Assembly: GCF_013111185.1 (NCBI RefSeq)
Contig: NZ_WVRE01000002.1
Span: forward strand, 620,001-684,000
Direction of reading: 5' to 3'
Source: Ruegeria sp. HKCCD7303
Lineage (GTDB): Bacteria > Pseudomonadota > Alphaproteobacteria > Rhodobacterales > Rhodobacteraceae
DNA length: 64,000 nucleotides
In this document: piece after piece, positions 44,187 to 52,919 of the stretch
How positions within the stretch are numbered: position 1 is the first letter of the stretch
Layout of the letters: each line of letters starts with the position of its first letter
The notes under the pieces: generated by a model
Told to the model about the DNA's origin: nothing
What the model saw: only the letters and a program-made list of their open reading frames with translations
Databases searched by the model: none
Position numbers and translations under genes: made by a program

Positions 44187-45696
44187 ACAGGCGCTTTTTG
44201 CCGTCTTTCTGGCAGGATCGGCACAGGCGCAGGACCCTTTGTCAGCCATCGATTGGCTGTCGAATCCGCCCGAAAACCTTCCCGGAACCGTTCTGCTAGA
44301 GCCCCCGGTCGCCCAAAACGGCGCATTACCGGACATCGAGGTGACGTCGCTTGAGGCTCTGTCGCGGCCGTTGGGTCTTGTTTCGTCCACCGTTACGGGA
44401 CTGCCGATCGACCTTTGGAAAGGCAGTGACCCCGCTCGCCTGGCTGAGCTAATCTCCAAAATCCCTGTTCGTGACAATCCTGCCATGCAGCGCTTGCTGT
44501 TCACGTTGCTCTTGTCCGAATCCCGCGCCCCGTCCGGGCCTGATGCGCAAGAGGTGCTGCTTTTGGCCCGCCTGGATCGGCTGATGCAGTTGGGTGCAGC
44601 AGATCCTGTACAATCCCTTGTGCAATTGGCAGGACCGACGGATACCCAGGAGCGGTTTCAACGCTGGTTTGACGCAACTCTGCTGACCGGGGACGAAGAT
44701 CGCAGCTGCACCGCCCTGATTGCCCAACCTCATCTGTCGCAGAACTATGCGGTGCAGATATTCTGCAAAGCACGTCGCGGGGATTGGGCGTCTGCGGCGC
44801 TGACACTCGAAGCGGCGCACGCACTAGAACTTCTGCCGCCCGAAGAACTTGCTGTTCTTGATCGGTTTCTAAGCCCCGAGCTTTATGAGGGCGCAGCCTA
44901 TTTGCCGCAGCCCGAAGACCCGGACCCGCTGAGTTTCCGGCTGTTCGAAGCCATCGGGGAACGCCTGCCATCCGCCCCTTTGCCGCGTGCTTTTGCCAAT
45001 GCAGATCTGCGGGACGTCGCGGGCTGGAAGGCTCAGATCGAAGCCGCAGAACGGTTGACGCGGATCGGTGCTTTGACCCCAAATCAGCTCTTGGGCCTGT
45101 ATACCGAACGTGATCCCGCTGCTTCTGGTGCAGTCTGGGATCGTGTCGCAGCCATCCAACAATTTGAAAGCGCGCTGAATACGGGCAATGCCGACGCCAT
45201 CGGAAAGACTCTGCCTACAGTCTGGCAACAGATGCGCAGCGTGGGACTTGAAGTATCCTTTGCCGACCTTTTTGCCGAGCGCTTGTCGCAGGTAACTTTG
45301 CCGGTGCCCGCCACCGAAAACCTGCGCTGGCGCATCCTCATGTTGTCCGACATGTATGAGCGTGCAGCCCTTGCTACGCCCAACAACGGGACCGACACAT
45401 TGTTCCTTGCGGCACTTGCGCAAGGCGATCCCGGACGCGCTGTTTCCCCTTCCCCCTTGGCAGATGCCGTCGCGCAGGGATTCGAGTGGTTGGCACCTGT
45501 GCCCAGCGACATCGACGCGTTGTTAGCCAACGGTCAGTTGGGCGAAGCCATTTTGGAAGCGATGCAACTGTTTGCCCATGGCGCGCGCGGCAATCTGGTG
45601 GATCTGGCCGGAGCAATCGCAACCTTCCGAAAGGTGGGGCTTGAGGACACGGCCCGCCGTGCCGCGCTGACGCTGCTGATCCTGCAAGAGCGGTGA
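44176..45696 (+). CDS. Exported protein of unknown function, helical
   Basis: A 506-residue protein. The ATG at 44176 gives a clean signal peptide (MSTKQALFAVFLAGSAQAQ, cleavage near residue 19); an in-frame start further upstream would destroy it. The mature part is Ala/Leu-rich and almost entirely helical, with no recognised domain, suggesting a repeat-type helical scaffold. There is no catalytic motif and no membrane segment beyond the signal. It overlaps the small membrane protein gene upstream, and its stop overlaps an in-frame GTG of xerD. Perhaps it is envelope or division related given that setting (inference only). Confidence 0.75.
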   Translation: MSTKQALFAVFLAGSAQAQDPLSAIDWLSNPPENLPGTVLLEPPVAQNGALPDIEVTSLEALSRPLGLVSSTVTGLPIDLWKGSDPARLAELISKIPVRDNPAMQRLLFTLLLSESRAPSGPDAQEVLLLARLDRLMQLGAADPVQSLVQLAGPTDTQERFQRWFDATLLTGDEDRSCTALIAQPHLSQNYAVQIFCKARRGDWASAALTLEAAHALELLPPEELAVLDRFLSPELYEGAAYLPQPEDPDPLSFRLFEAIGERLPSAPLPRAFANADLRDVAGWKAQIEAAERLTRIGALTPNQLLGLYTERDPAASGAVWDRVAAIQQFESALNTGNADAIGKTLPTVWQQMRSVGLEVSFADLFAERLSQVTLPVPATENLRWRILMLSDMYERAALATPNNGTDTLFLAALAQGDPGRAVSPSPLADAVAQGFEWLAPVPSDIDALLANGQLGEAILEAMQLFAHGARGNLVDLAGAIATFRKVGLEDTARRAALTLLILQER

Positions 45697-45698
45697 CC

Positions 45699-46655
45699 AT
45701 GGGCGGCCCAGCATCCAACGAGCTATGGATCTCAACCTTCCTGCAAGCGCAGGCGGCTGAACTTGGCGCGGCGACAAACACGTTGCTGGCTTATGGGCGT
45801 GATCTGAAAGATCTTGCCGCGTGGCTGGAGCACCGAGCCACAGGGTTTGAACAGGCCGACCGCGACCAAATCGAAGCCTACCTAATCGACTGCGATGCGC
45901 AGGGCTTGTCCCGTTCCACCCGAGCGCGACGTCTTTCGGCCATCAAACAACTCTATCGATTTGCCTTCGAGGAAGGTTGGCACGATGTGAACCCGGCCAT
46001 TCAGATCAAAGGTCCCGGGCGACAGAAACGTCTTCCCAAAACTTTGGGTGTGCCCGAGGTGGACCGCCTTCTTGAAGCAGCGCGCCAAACCGGACGCACC
46101 CAGTCGGACCGGTTGCGTAACACTTGCCTGATGGAACTGCTTTACGCCACGGGAATGCGCGTGACCGAACTTGTGTCCCTGCCCGTTTCCTCGGCGCGCG
46201 GCGATCCGCGTATGCTGCTGGTGCTGGGCAAAGGTGGCAAGGAACGCATGGTGCCATTGTCCCCACCTGCGCGGAATGCATTGGCCGATTGGCTGACCGA
46301 ACGGGATGAAGCCGAAGAGCAGACCGTTGAGAAAGGTGGCCAAAGGTCCCGCTTTTTGTTCCCGTCGCGCGGGAAATCGGGCCATCTGACGCGACACAGG
46401 TTCTTTCTGCTGGTCAAGGAACTGGCCGTGCACGGTGGTGTTTCACCCGAAAAGGTTACGCCGCACACGTTGCGACATGCCTTTGCCACGCATCTTCTGG
46501 CAAATGGCGCTGATCTGCGTTCGATCCAGACCCTGTTGGGTCACGCCGACGTCGCAACAACCGAGATTTACACCCATGTTCTGGACGAACGTCTGGCGGA
46601 ACTGGTGTTGCAGCATCACCCGCTGAGCAAAGACCCCAAGAAAGACGAGGGCTAA
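45699..46655 (+). CDS. xerD: Tyrosine recombinase XerD
   Basis: Site-specific recombinase of 318 residues that, with XerC, resolves chromosome dimers at dif. The N-terminal SAM-like domain holds TLLAYGRDLKDLAAWLE. Catalytic residues numbered from ATG 45699: R154 (ATGMRVTEL), K178 (GKGGKER), H256 and R259 (HTLRH), H282 (LLGH) and Y291 (EIYTHV). A GTG at 45693 overlapping the previous stop is the alternative start. No dif-like site was looked for successfully in the window. The setting is core genome, not an integrative element. Confidence 0.92.
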   Translation: MGGPASNELWISTFLQAQAAELGAATNTLLAYGRDLKDLAAWLEHRATGFEQADRDQIEAYLIDCDAQGLSRSTRARRLSAIKQLYRFAFEEGWHDVNPAIQIKGPGRQKRLPKTLGVPEVDRLLEAARQTGRTQSDRLRNTCLMELLYATGMRVTELVSLPVSSARGDPRMLLVLGKGGKERMVPLSPPARNALADWLTERDEAEEQTVEKGGQRSRFLFPSRGKSGHLTRHRFFLLVKELAVHGGVSPEKVTPHTLRHAFATHLLANGADLRSIQTLLGHADVATTEIYTHVLDERLAELVLQHHPLSKDPKKDEG

Positions 46656-46690
46656 GCCCTTGATCCGGCGGGGTCGCATCCCCATAACGG

Positions 46691-48025
46691 ATGCAGAACT
46701 CTAGCTCTCAAGGACCTATGGAACCCTCACCTTCTCTGATCGACAGCACTTTCTGGTTTACCTCTGGTGCTATCCTCCTTTTGCTCGTCTTGTCCGGCTT
46801 CTTTTCTGGCTCGGAAACAGCGCTTACGGCCTCTTCTCGCGGAAAACTCAGGGCGCAGGCCGACAAAGGATCACGCGGGGCAAAAAAGGCGCTCGAGATC
46901 ACCGATGACAACGAACGTCTGATCGGATCGGTTCTACTGGGCAATAACCTGGTCAACATTTTGGCGGCGTCGCTGGCGACGGCGTTGTTCACACGCTTGT
47001 TCGGCGAAAGCGGCGTGGCCTTGGCGACACTGGTGATGACATTGCTGGTTCTGATCTTTGCCGAAGTGCTGCCGAAGACCTACGCCATCACCAATTCTGA
47101 AAAAGCTGCATCTGCGGTTGCACCAATCATCAGCGTGGTTGTGACGGTGTTTTCGCCCATCGTTGCCGCTGTGCGATTGCTGGTGCGCGGTGTCTTGCGC
47201 CTGTTTGGGGTGCAGATCGACCCCGACAGCAACATTCTGGCTGTTCGTGAAGAAATTGCCGGCGCCCTGCAACTGGGCCATTCCGAAGGCGTGGTAGAAA
47301 AGGAAGACCGCGACCGTATTCTGGGCGCACTGGATTTGGGTGACCGCGCGGTGGAAGAGATCATGTTGCACCGCTCGAATATCGAGATGATTGACGCCGA
47401 CGCCGCGCCCGAAGCGATCCTTAAGCAATGTCTGGAAAGCCCGCATACGCGCCTTCCCGTCTTTCGGGATGAGCCGGAAAACATTGTGGGTGTTGTGCAT
47501 GCCAAAGACCTTTTCCGCGCGATGTATGCGCAAGCCGGTGGCAGCGATGGCGGCACTGACCGTCTGGCCAGCTTTGATATCGGTAAAGTTGCCAATGACC
47601 CCTATTTCGTGCCGGAAACCACCACTCTGGACGACCAGATGCGTGAATTCCTGCGGATGCACAGCCATTTTGCACTGGTGGTCGACGAATACGGATCTTT
47701 GCGCGGACTGATCACGCTGGAAGACATTCTGGAAGAGATCGTAGGCGAAATCGCAGACGAATTTGACATTGATGAAGAAGTGCCTGTCACCCGCACCGAA
47801 GACGGGCAGTACCTTGTCGAAGGCGCAATGACCATCCGTGATGCCAACCGGGCGCTGGACTGGTCACTGCCGGATGAAGAGGCCAATACACTTGCTGGGC
47901 TGGTCATACACGAAGCACAAATGATCCCCGTCGTGGGTCAGGTGTTTTCGTTCCACGGGTTCCGCTTCGAAGTGACCGATCGCGAAGGCAATCGTATCAC
48001 CGCTTTGAAAGTCCGCCCGCTGTAA
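46691..48025 (+). CDS. CNNM/CorC-HlyC family membrane protein
   Basis: A 444-residue protein of the hemolysin/CorC group, linked to magnesium or cobalt efflux. The N-terminal DUF21 membrane domain (about 15-195) contains FFSGSETALTASSRGKLRAQ. A CBS pair (about 215-345) carries HRSNIEMIDAD and FALVVDEYGSLRGLITLEDILEEIVGEI. A C-terminal CorC/HlyC domain follows (about 365-440). ATG 46691 is used here; ATG 46718 (MEPSPSLID) has AAGGA close in front and may be the real start. It is 35 bases after xerD and ends at a bidirectional terminator. Confidence 0.9.
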   Translation: MQNSSSQGPMEPSPSLIDSTFWFTSGAILLLLVLSGFFSGSETALTASSRGKLRAQADKGSRGAKKALEITDDNERLIGSVLLGNNLVNILAASLATALFTRLFGESGVALATLVMTLLVLIFAEVLPKTYAITNSEKAASAVAPIISVVVTVFSPIVAAVRLLVRGVLRLFGVQIDPDSNILAVREEIAGALQLGHSEGVVEKEDRDRILGALDLGDRAVEEIMLHRSNIEMIDADAAPEAILKQCLESPHTRLPVFRDEPENIVGVVHAKDLFRAMYAQAGGSDGGTDRLASFDIGKVANDPYFVPETTTLDDQMREFLRMHSHFALVVDEYGSLRGLITLEDILEEIVGEIADEFDIDEEVPVTRTEDGQYLVEGAMTIRDANRALDWSLPDEEANTLAGLVIHEAQMIPVVGQVFSFHGFRFEVTDREGNRITALKVRPL

Positions 48026-48037
48026 GGCGTCGCGAAA

Positions 48038-48064
48038 ACCGGTGCCCCAAATCAGGGCACCGGT
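48038..48064. terminator. Bidirectional hairpin between convergent genes
   Basis: Ten-base-pair stem ACCGGTGCCC / GGGCACCGGT with a seven-base loop, between the CorC-like gene and the orphan binding-protein gene. No strong T run, so efficiency is uncertain. Confidence 0.6.
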
Positions 48065-48077
48065 CGCAATCTCTACC

Positions 48078-49646
48078 TCAGGCGAACCAGGTACGGCTGG
48101 CGACATAGCCGTCCATAAGGTCGCCATTGGCGTGCGCGCCCCAGCCGGTCACCTTATCCGAGTAGCCATCGATGAACTGGTTGAACATCGGGTTGATCAG
48201 ACCACCTTCTTCCCAGACGATCCGGGCCATCTGACCATAGAGCTCTTTGCGCTTGGTCTCGTCCAACTCGGAACGCGCCTTCAAGAGCAACGCGTCGAAC
48301 TGTTCGTTTTTGAAACGCGTATCGTTCCAGTCGGCAGTGGAAAGATAACCAACCGACCACATCTGATCCTGCACCGGGCGACCACCCCAATAGGACGCGC
48401 AGAACGGCTTGTTGTTCCACACTTCGGACCAGTACCCATCTGCGGGCTCACGCTGAATCTCCAGCGGGATACCCGCCTCTTGCGCTGACAGTTGGAACAG
48501 TTGCGCGGCGTCAACGGCACCTGCAAAAGCGGCATCCGAGACATGCAGTACGATAGGCGAGCCATCATGGCCCGACGCTTTGTAGTGCTCGGAAGCCTTG
48601 GCCAGATCAAAAGCGCGCTGTTCCATCGTATCATCGAACAAAGGATAGGCTTCATTGATCGGTATATCGTTCCCGACCGAGCCGTAGCCGCGCAATACAT
48701 TCTCGACCATCTGTTCGCGATTGATCGCGTATTTCAGCGCCAGACGCAGGTCTTTGTTGTCGAACGGAGCGGTGTCGCAATGCATAACAAAGATGTAGTG
48801 CCCGCGGCCCGATGTGGCGTTGATGTTGATGCCAGGCGCGCGCCCGAACAGTTTCGCGGTCCGTGGTGGGACGATGTTCATCGCGTGAACCTGACCTGAC
48901 TGCAAAGCCGCCGAACGAGCGGTGTCATCATTCAGAACCAGAATCTCGTGGCTGTCATAATGGCCGACGCTGTCATCCCAGTGGTTGGCGAATTTTTCGA
49001 ACCCATAGAGTACGCCCGGTTCGTCCGCGACGACCTTGTATGCCCCGGTCGAAATGCCTTCGGCCGGATTGTCCATGCCGCCACCCGGTTGCATGACCAG
49101 GTGGTAATCCGACATCAGATACGGCAGGTCCGCATTTGGAGTGGTTAAGGTGACGACCACATAGTCACCGTCGACCCGGATATCCTCGATCCCACGCATG
49201 ATCCCTAACGCACCGGATTGAGCATCCTCGTTCGAGTGACGCGCCAACGTCTGTTGAACATCCTCTGGCGTCAATGTCTTTCCGTTGTGGAACTCTACTC
49301 CCTTGCGGATGCGGAAAGTCCAAACCTTGCCATCCCCGGACGCTTCCCAGCTTTCAGCAATGCTTGGGGCAATGCCGCCATCTGCGGTGACAATCGTCAA
49401 AGTGTTGCCAAAGGCGCGCAAAGCCTTCGCAGTCACGTGCGACGTCGACAGGGCCGGGTCCAGAGTGTTGGTGCTTTCTCCTCCTTTCAGACCCAGAACA
49501 AAGTGCCCCCCTTTCTTGGGCGTATCCGCCAGCCCGGATTCAGCCCAAATGGTGCTGGCTACAGCCGCGCTCAGGCCCAGGGCCGCAGATTTCGCCATGA
49601 ACTCACGGCGGCTCAACGCTTGGGGGTTGAGTTCGAATTTACTCAT
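48078..49646 (-). CDS. Orphan Tat-exported family 5 solute-binding protein
   Basis: Periplasmic binding protein of 522 residues, SBP_bac_5 family. Twin-arginine signal LSRREFMAKSAALG starts at residue 11, and cleavage is expected near GLAD (about 41). The mature part has the family patterns WEASGDGKVWTFRIRKGVEFHNGK and NADLPYLMSDY. No permease or ATPase is adjacent, so it must use a distant transporter. AGGA lies six bases before the start. It is divergent from the FAD/GcvT-type dehydrogenase across 192 bases, which suggests shared regulation and perhaps a methylated-amine ligand (inference). Confidence 0.88.
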   Translation of the reverse strand: MSKFELNPQALSRREFMAKSAALGLSAAVASTIWAESGLADTPKKGGHFVLGLKGGESTNTLDPALSTSHVTAKALRAFGNTLTIVTADGGIAPSIAESWEASGDGKVWTFRIRKGVEFHNGKTLTPEDVQQTLARHSNEDAQSGALGIMRGIEDIRVDGDYVVVTLTTPNADLPYLMSDYHLVMQPGGGMDNPAEGISTGAYKVVADEPGVLYGFEKFANHWDDSVGHYDSHEILVLNDDTARSAALQSGQVHAMNIVPPRTAKLFGRAPGININATSGRGHYIFVMHCDTAPFDNKDLRLALKYAINREQMVENVLRGYGSVGNDIPINEAYPLFDDTMEQRAFDLAKASEHYKASGHDGSPIVLHVSDAAFAGAVDAAQLFQLSAQEAGIPLEIQREPADGYWSEVWNNKPFCASYWGGRPVQDQMWSVGYLSTADWNDTRFKNEQFDALLLKARSELDETKRKELYGQMARIVWEEGGLINPMFNQFIDGYSDKVTGWGAHANGDLMDGYVASRTWFA

Positions 49647-49838
49647 TTCATTTCCTAACTGAGAGTCTCACGAAGGTGCAGTCGCAGCGCCTTTAGATTG
49701 ATTCTGTAACGGGCGCGTGACCGACCTTGGGTGCGTTTATCCAGCCTTGCGCATGACTTCCACGACAAGTTTTGTCGCGTTTGGCATTGCGCTCAGTAGC
49801 GCCCTGCGCACACTGGCGGAAATCAATCGGAGGTCTTT

Positions 49839-52256
49839 ATGAAACTGCAAACCCGCGTGGTGGTCATTGGCGGCGGTGTCGTCGGTTGTTCAGTCCTGTA
49901 TCACCTGACCAAGCTGGGCTGGTCGGATGTCATGCTGCTGGAACGCTCCGAGTTAACCAGCGGATCGACCTGGCACGCGGCGGGCGGGTTTCACACCCTC
50001 AACGGCGACACCAATATGGCCGCGCTGCAGGGCTATACCATCCGACTGTATAAAGAGCTGGAAGAAATCACAGGCATGTCCTGCGGGTTGCACCACGTCG
50101 GCGGCGTGACCCTGGCCGACAATCAGGACCGTTTTGACATGCTGCTGGCCGAGCGCGCCAAGCACCGTTTCATGGGGTTGGAAACAGAAATCGTCGGGCC
50201 GGACGAGATCAAAAAAATCGCCCCGATCACCAATACCGATGGCATCATCGGCGCGCTCTACGACCCTCTCGATGGGCATCTTGACCCCTCGGGCACCACA
50301 CATGCCTACGCCAAGGCGGCGCGGATGGGTGGGGCCACGATCGAAACCCATTGCATGGTGCGAGAAACCAACCAGCGCCCGGATGGCACATGGGATGTGG
50401 TGACCGACAAGGGGACGATTCACACGGAGCATGTGGTCAATGCAGGCGGTCTCTGGGCGCGCGAGGTGGGCGCGATGGCGGGTATCTACTTCCCTCTGCA
50501 CCCGATGGAACACCAATATCTTGTCACGGACTCGATCCCTCAGATCGAGGCGATCATCGACGCCGGTGGCGAGCATCCCCATGTGATGGACCCGGCGGGC
50601 GAAAGCTATCTCCGGCAGGAAGGGCGCGGCCTTTGCATCGGGTTTTACGAGCAACCCTGTAAACCCTGGGCCGTCGATGGAACACCTTGGGAGTTCGGCC
50701 ATGAACTGCTGCCTGATGACTATGACAAGATCACCGACAGCATCGAATTTGCCTACAAACGTTTCCCAGTTCTCGCCGAAGCTGGTGTGAAGTCTGTAAT
50801 CCACGGGCCGTTCACCTTCGCACCCGACGGAAACCCTCTGGTCGGGCCGGTTCCCGGAATGCGCAACTACTGGTCGGCTTGTGGCGTGATGGCCGGGTTC
50901 AGCCAGGGCGGCGGTGTTGGCCTGACGCTGGCGCAATGGATGATCGAAGGCGAGCCCGAACGCGACGTGTTTGCCATGGACGTGGCCCGGTTCGGCGACT
51001 GGATCAGCCCCGGTTATACCCGCCCCAAAGTGATCGAGAACTATCAGAAACGCTTCAGCGTCGCCTACCCGAACGAGGAACTGCCCGCAGCGCGTCCCAA
51101 CCGCACAACGCCGATGTACGACATCTTCAGTGATCTGGGCGCGGTTTGGGGCCAGCAATACGGGCTCGAAGTCGCCAACTACTTTGCCCAAGGAGAGGAG
51201 CCGGGGTTCGAGACCCCATCGTTCCGACGGTCTGACGCGTTCGATGCGACAGGTCGCGAAGTGCGCGCTGTGCGCGAGAACGTGGGTATCAACGAGGTCC
51301 ACAACTTTGGTAAATACCGGATCACCGGACCATCGGCGCGGGATTGGCTGGACCGGATCATGGCTGGACGTATGCCAAAACCCGGCCGCCTGTCCCTGAC
51401 ACCGATGCTCTCGCCCAAAGGCAAACTGATCGGCGATTTCACCGTGTCGTGTCTGAGCGAAAACGAGTTTCGACTTACGGCCTCATACGGCAGCCAAGCG
51501 TTCCACATGCGCTGGTTCTTACAAAATGTGCAGGAAGGTGTATCCATCGAGAACATCAGCGACCGCTTGAACGGGTTTCAGATCGCAGGCCCCAAGGCAA
51601 CACAGGTGCTGGCCGCCTGCACGCGTGACGATCTGAGTGATTTCCAGTTCCTCGATGTCCGCCGTATGACAGTTGGCATGACCGATTGTATCGTTCAACG
51701 TGTCAGCTATACCGGCGATCTTGGGTACGAGATCTATTGCGATCCGATGGCCCAACGACAACTCTGGTGGGCATTGTGGGAAGCCGGGCAAACACATGGC
51801 ATGGTTCCCTTTGGGATGCGCGCGATGATGAGCCTGAGGTTGGACAAGTTTTTTGGCTCGTGGATGCGAGAGTTCTCGCCTGATTACACCGCTGCGGAAA
51901 CCGGGTTGGACCGCTTCATCTCCTTCCGCAAGAACAGCGACTTTATCGGCCGCGCCGCCGCCGAGGCAGACCGCGCGGACGGAAGCGCCCGCACATTGGT
52001 TGCGTTTGAAGTCGATGCACAAGATGCAGACGTCAACGCCTATGAGCCGATCTGGCTGGACGGTTCGGTGGTTGGCTTCTGCACGTCGGGTGGCTTTTCT
52101 CACTTCGCGCAGAAATCCATTGCGATGGGGTTCTTGCCTTCTGAGCGTGTGTCAGACGGGCTTGAGGTCGAAATCGAAATCCTGGGGCAGATGCGTAAGG
52201 CCCGGGTGATCTCGACGCCCTTGTTCGATCCGGACGGGGCACGCATGAGGGGATGA
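49839..52256 (+). CDS. Dimethylglycine/sarcosine dehydrogenase-like FAD-GcvT fusion
   Basis: An 805-residue oxidoreductase. The N-terminal FAD-binding DAO domain starts VVVIGGGVVGCSVLYHL. H46 in STWHAAG aligns with the histidine that binds FAD covalently in dimethylglycine dehydrogenase. A middle FAO-type region follows, then a C-terminal GcvT-like tetrahydrofolate-binding domain (about 425-800) with FGMRAMMSLRLDKFFGSWMREFSPDYTAAE. It would oxidatively N-demethylate a methylated glycine derivative and pass the C1 unit to tetrahydrofolate. GGAGG precedes ATG 49839. The substrate is not certain: dimethylglycine, sarcosine or a related compound. Confidence 0.9.
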   Translation: MKLQTRVVVIGGGVVGCSVLYHLTKLGWSDVMLLERSELTSGSTWHAAGGFHTLNGDTNMAALQGYTIRLYKELEEITGMSCGLHHVGGVTLADNQDRFDMLLAERAKHRFMGLETEIVGPDEIKKIAPITNTDGIIGALYDPLDGHLDPSGTTHAYAKAARMGGATIETHCMVRETNQRPDGTWDVVTDKGTIHTEHVVNAGGLWAREVGAMAGIYFPLHPMEHQYLVTDSIPQIEAIIDAGGEHPHVMDPAGESYLRQEGRGLCIGFYEQPCKPWAVDGTPWEFGHELLPDDYDKITDSIEFAYKRFPVLAEAGVKSVIHGPFTFAPDGNPLVGPVPGMRNYWSACGVMAGFSQGGGVGLTLAQWMIEGEPERDVFAMDVARFGDWISPGYTRPKVIENYQKRFSVAYPNEELPAARPNRTTPMYDIFSDLGAVWGQQYGLEVANYFAQGEEPGFETPSFRRSDAFDATGREVRAVRENVGINEVHNFGKYRITGPSARDWLDRIMAGRMPKPGRLSLTPMLSPKGKLIGDFTVSCLSENEFRLTASYGSQAFHMRWFLQNVQEGVSIENISDRLNGFQIAGPKATQVLAACTRDDLSDFQFLDVRRMTVGMTDCIVQRVSYTGDLGYEIYCDPMAQRQLWWALWEAGQTHGMVPFGMRAMMSLRLDKFFGSWMREFSPDYTAAETGLDRFISFRKNSDFIGRAAAEADRADGSARTLVAFEVDAQDADVNAYEPIWLDGSVVGFCTSGGFSHFAQKSIAMGFLPSERVSDGLEVEIEILGQMRKARVISTPLFDPDGARMRG

Positions 52257-52287
52257 CACTGCGCTTTACCGGCGGCATGGTGGCTGC

Positions 52288-52890
52288 ATGACTGATGTTC
52301 CCATCATACTGCTGGCCGCCGGTCAATCCAGCCGCATGGGCGGCGTGGACAAGTTGATGCAACCAATCGACGACACCCCGCTGCTGAAGCGATCCGCACG
52401 CACGGCGCGAGCTGTAGGTCCCGTATTAGTCGCCCTGCCCCCAAAACCGCATCCTCGATATGAGGCGCTAAAGGGTTTGGACGTTCTTCCGGTGCCGGTC
52501 GCTGAAGCCGCAGAGGGAATGAATGCAAGCTTACGGGCGGCGATGCGACATGTTCCGCCGGGTGCAGAAGCTGTCATGGTATTGCTCGCAGATCTGCCTA
52601 ACCTGACTCAGGTCGATCTGCGCGCGGTTTTACAGGCACGCGATGCCCACCCGGAAAACCTCATCTGGCGTGGGGCCACTGCAAATGGCAAGCCGGGCCA
52701 TCCAGTCGTCTTTGACCAATCGCTCTTTGATCAACTCTCGGGCCTACGGGGCGATGAAGGCGCGCAAAAGGTGGTCCAGGCACATGCACAAAAAGTGTAC
52801 CTGCACCGCCTGCCCGACCGAAATGCGTTGCTGGACTTGGATACACCCCAAGACTGGGACGTTTGGAAAAAAAACCGTGCCCCGGAATAA
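52288..52890 (+). CDS. MobA/MocA-like nucleotidyltransferase
   Basis: A 200-residue NTP-transferase. The N-terminal nucleotide-binding signature LLAAGQSSRMGGVDKLM, the LLADLPN motif (metal-binding Asp) and the PGHPVVF segment are typical of MocA-type molybdenum cofactor cytidylyl- or guanylyltransferases. It could mature a molybdenum cofactor for a xanthine-dehydrogenase-type enzyme, but no molybdoenzyme is nearby, so other sugar or cofactor substrates are possible. It lies 31 bases after the FAD-GcvT gene and is probably co-transcribed. Confidence 0.83.
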   Translation: MTDVPIILLAAGQSSRMGGVDKLMQPIDDTPLLKRSARTARAVGPVLVALPPKPHPRYEALKGLDVLPVPVAEAAEGMNASLRAAMRHVPPGAEAVMVLLADLPNLTQVDLRAVLQARDAHPENLIWRGATANGKPGHPVVFDQSLFDQLSGLRGDEGAQKVVQAHAQKVYLHRLPDRNALLDLDTPQDWDVWKKNRAPE

Positions 52891-52893
52891 ACT

Positions 52894-52919
52894 CGGCCCG
52901 GTCTGTTAAGACCGGGCCG
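52894..52919 (+). terminator. Hairpin terminator after the MocA-like gene
   Basis: Eleven-base-pair stem CGGCCCGGTCT / AGACCGGGCCG with a four-base loop, three bases after the stop codon. Only a short T stretch follows. Confidence 0.7.

Noticed and set aside
45699-46655. Tyrosine recombinase as the integrase of a mobile element
   Set aside because: Sequence and setting (aroK-aroB, CorC-like gene) match core XerD; no attachment-site repeats or phage genes are present.
49953-51302. Open frame of about 449 codons on the minus strand inside the FAD-GcvT gene
   Set aside because: It is antisense to a fully conserved enzyme, shows no known family pattern and no ribosome binding site. It is a by-product of GC-rich codon use.
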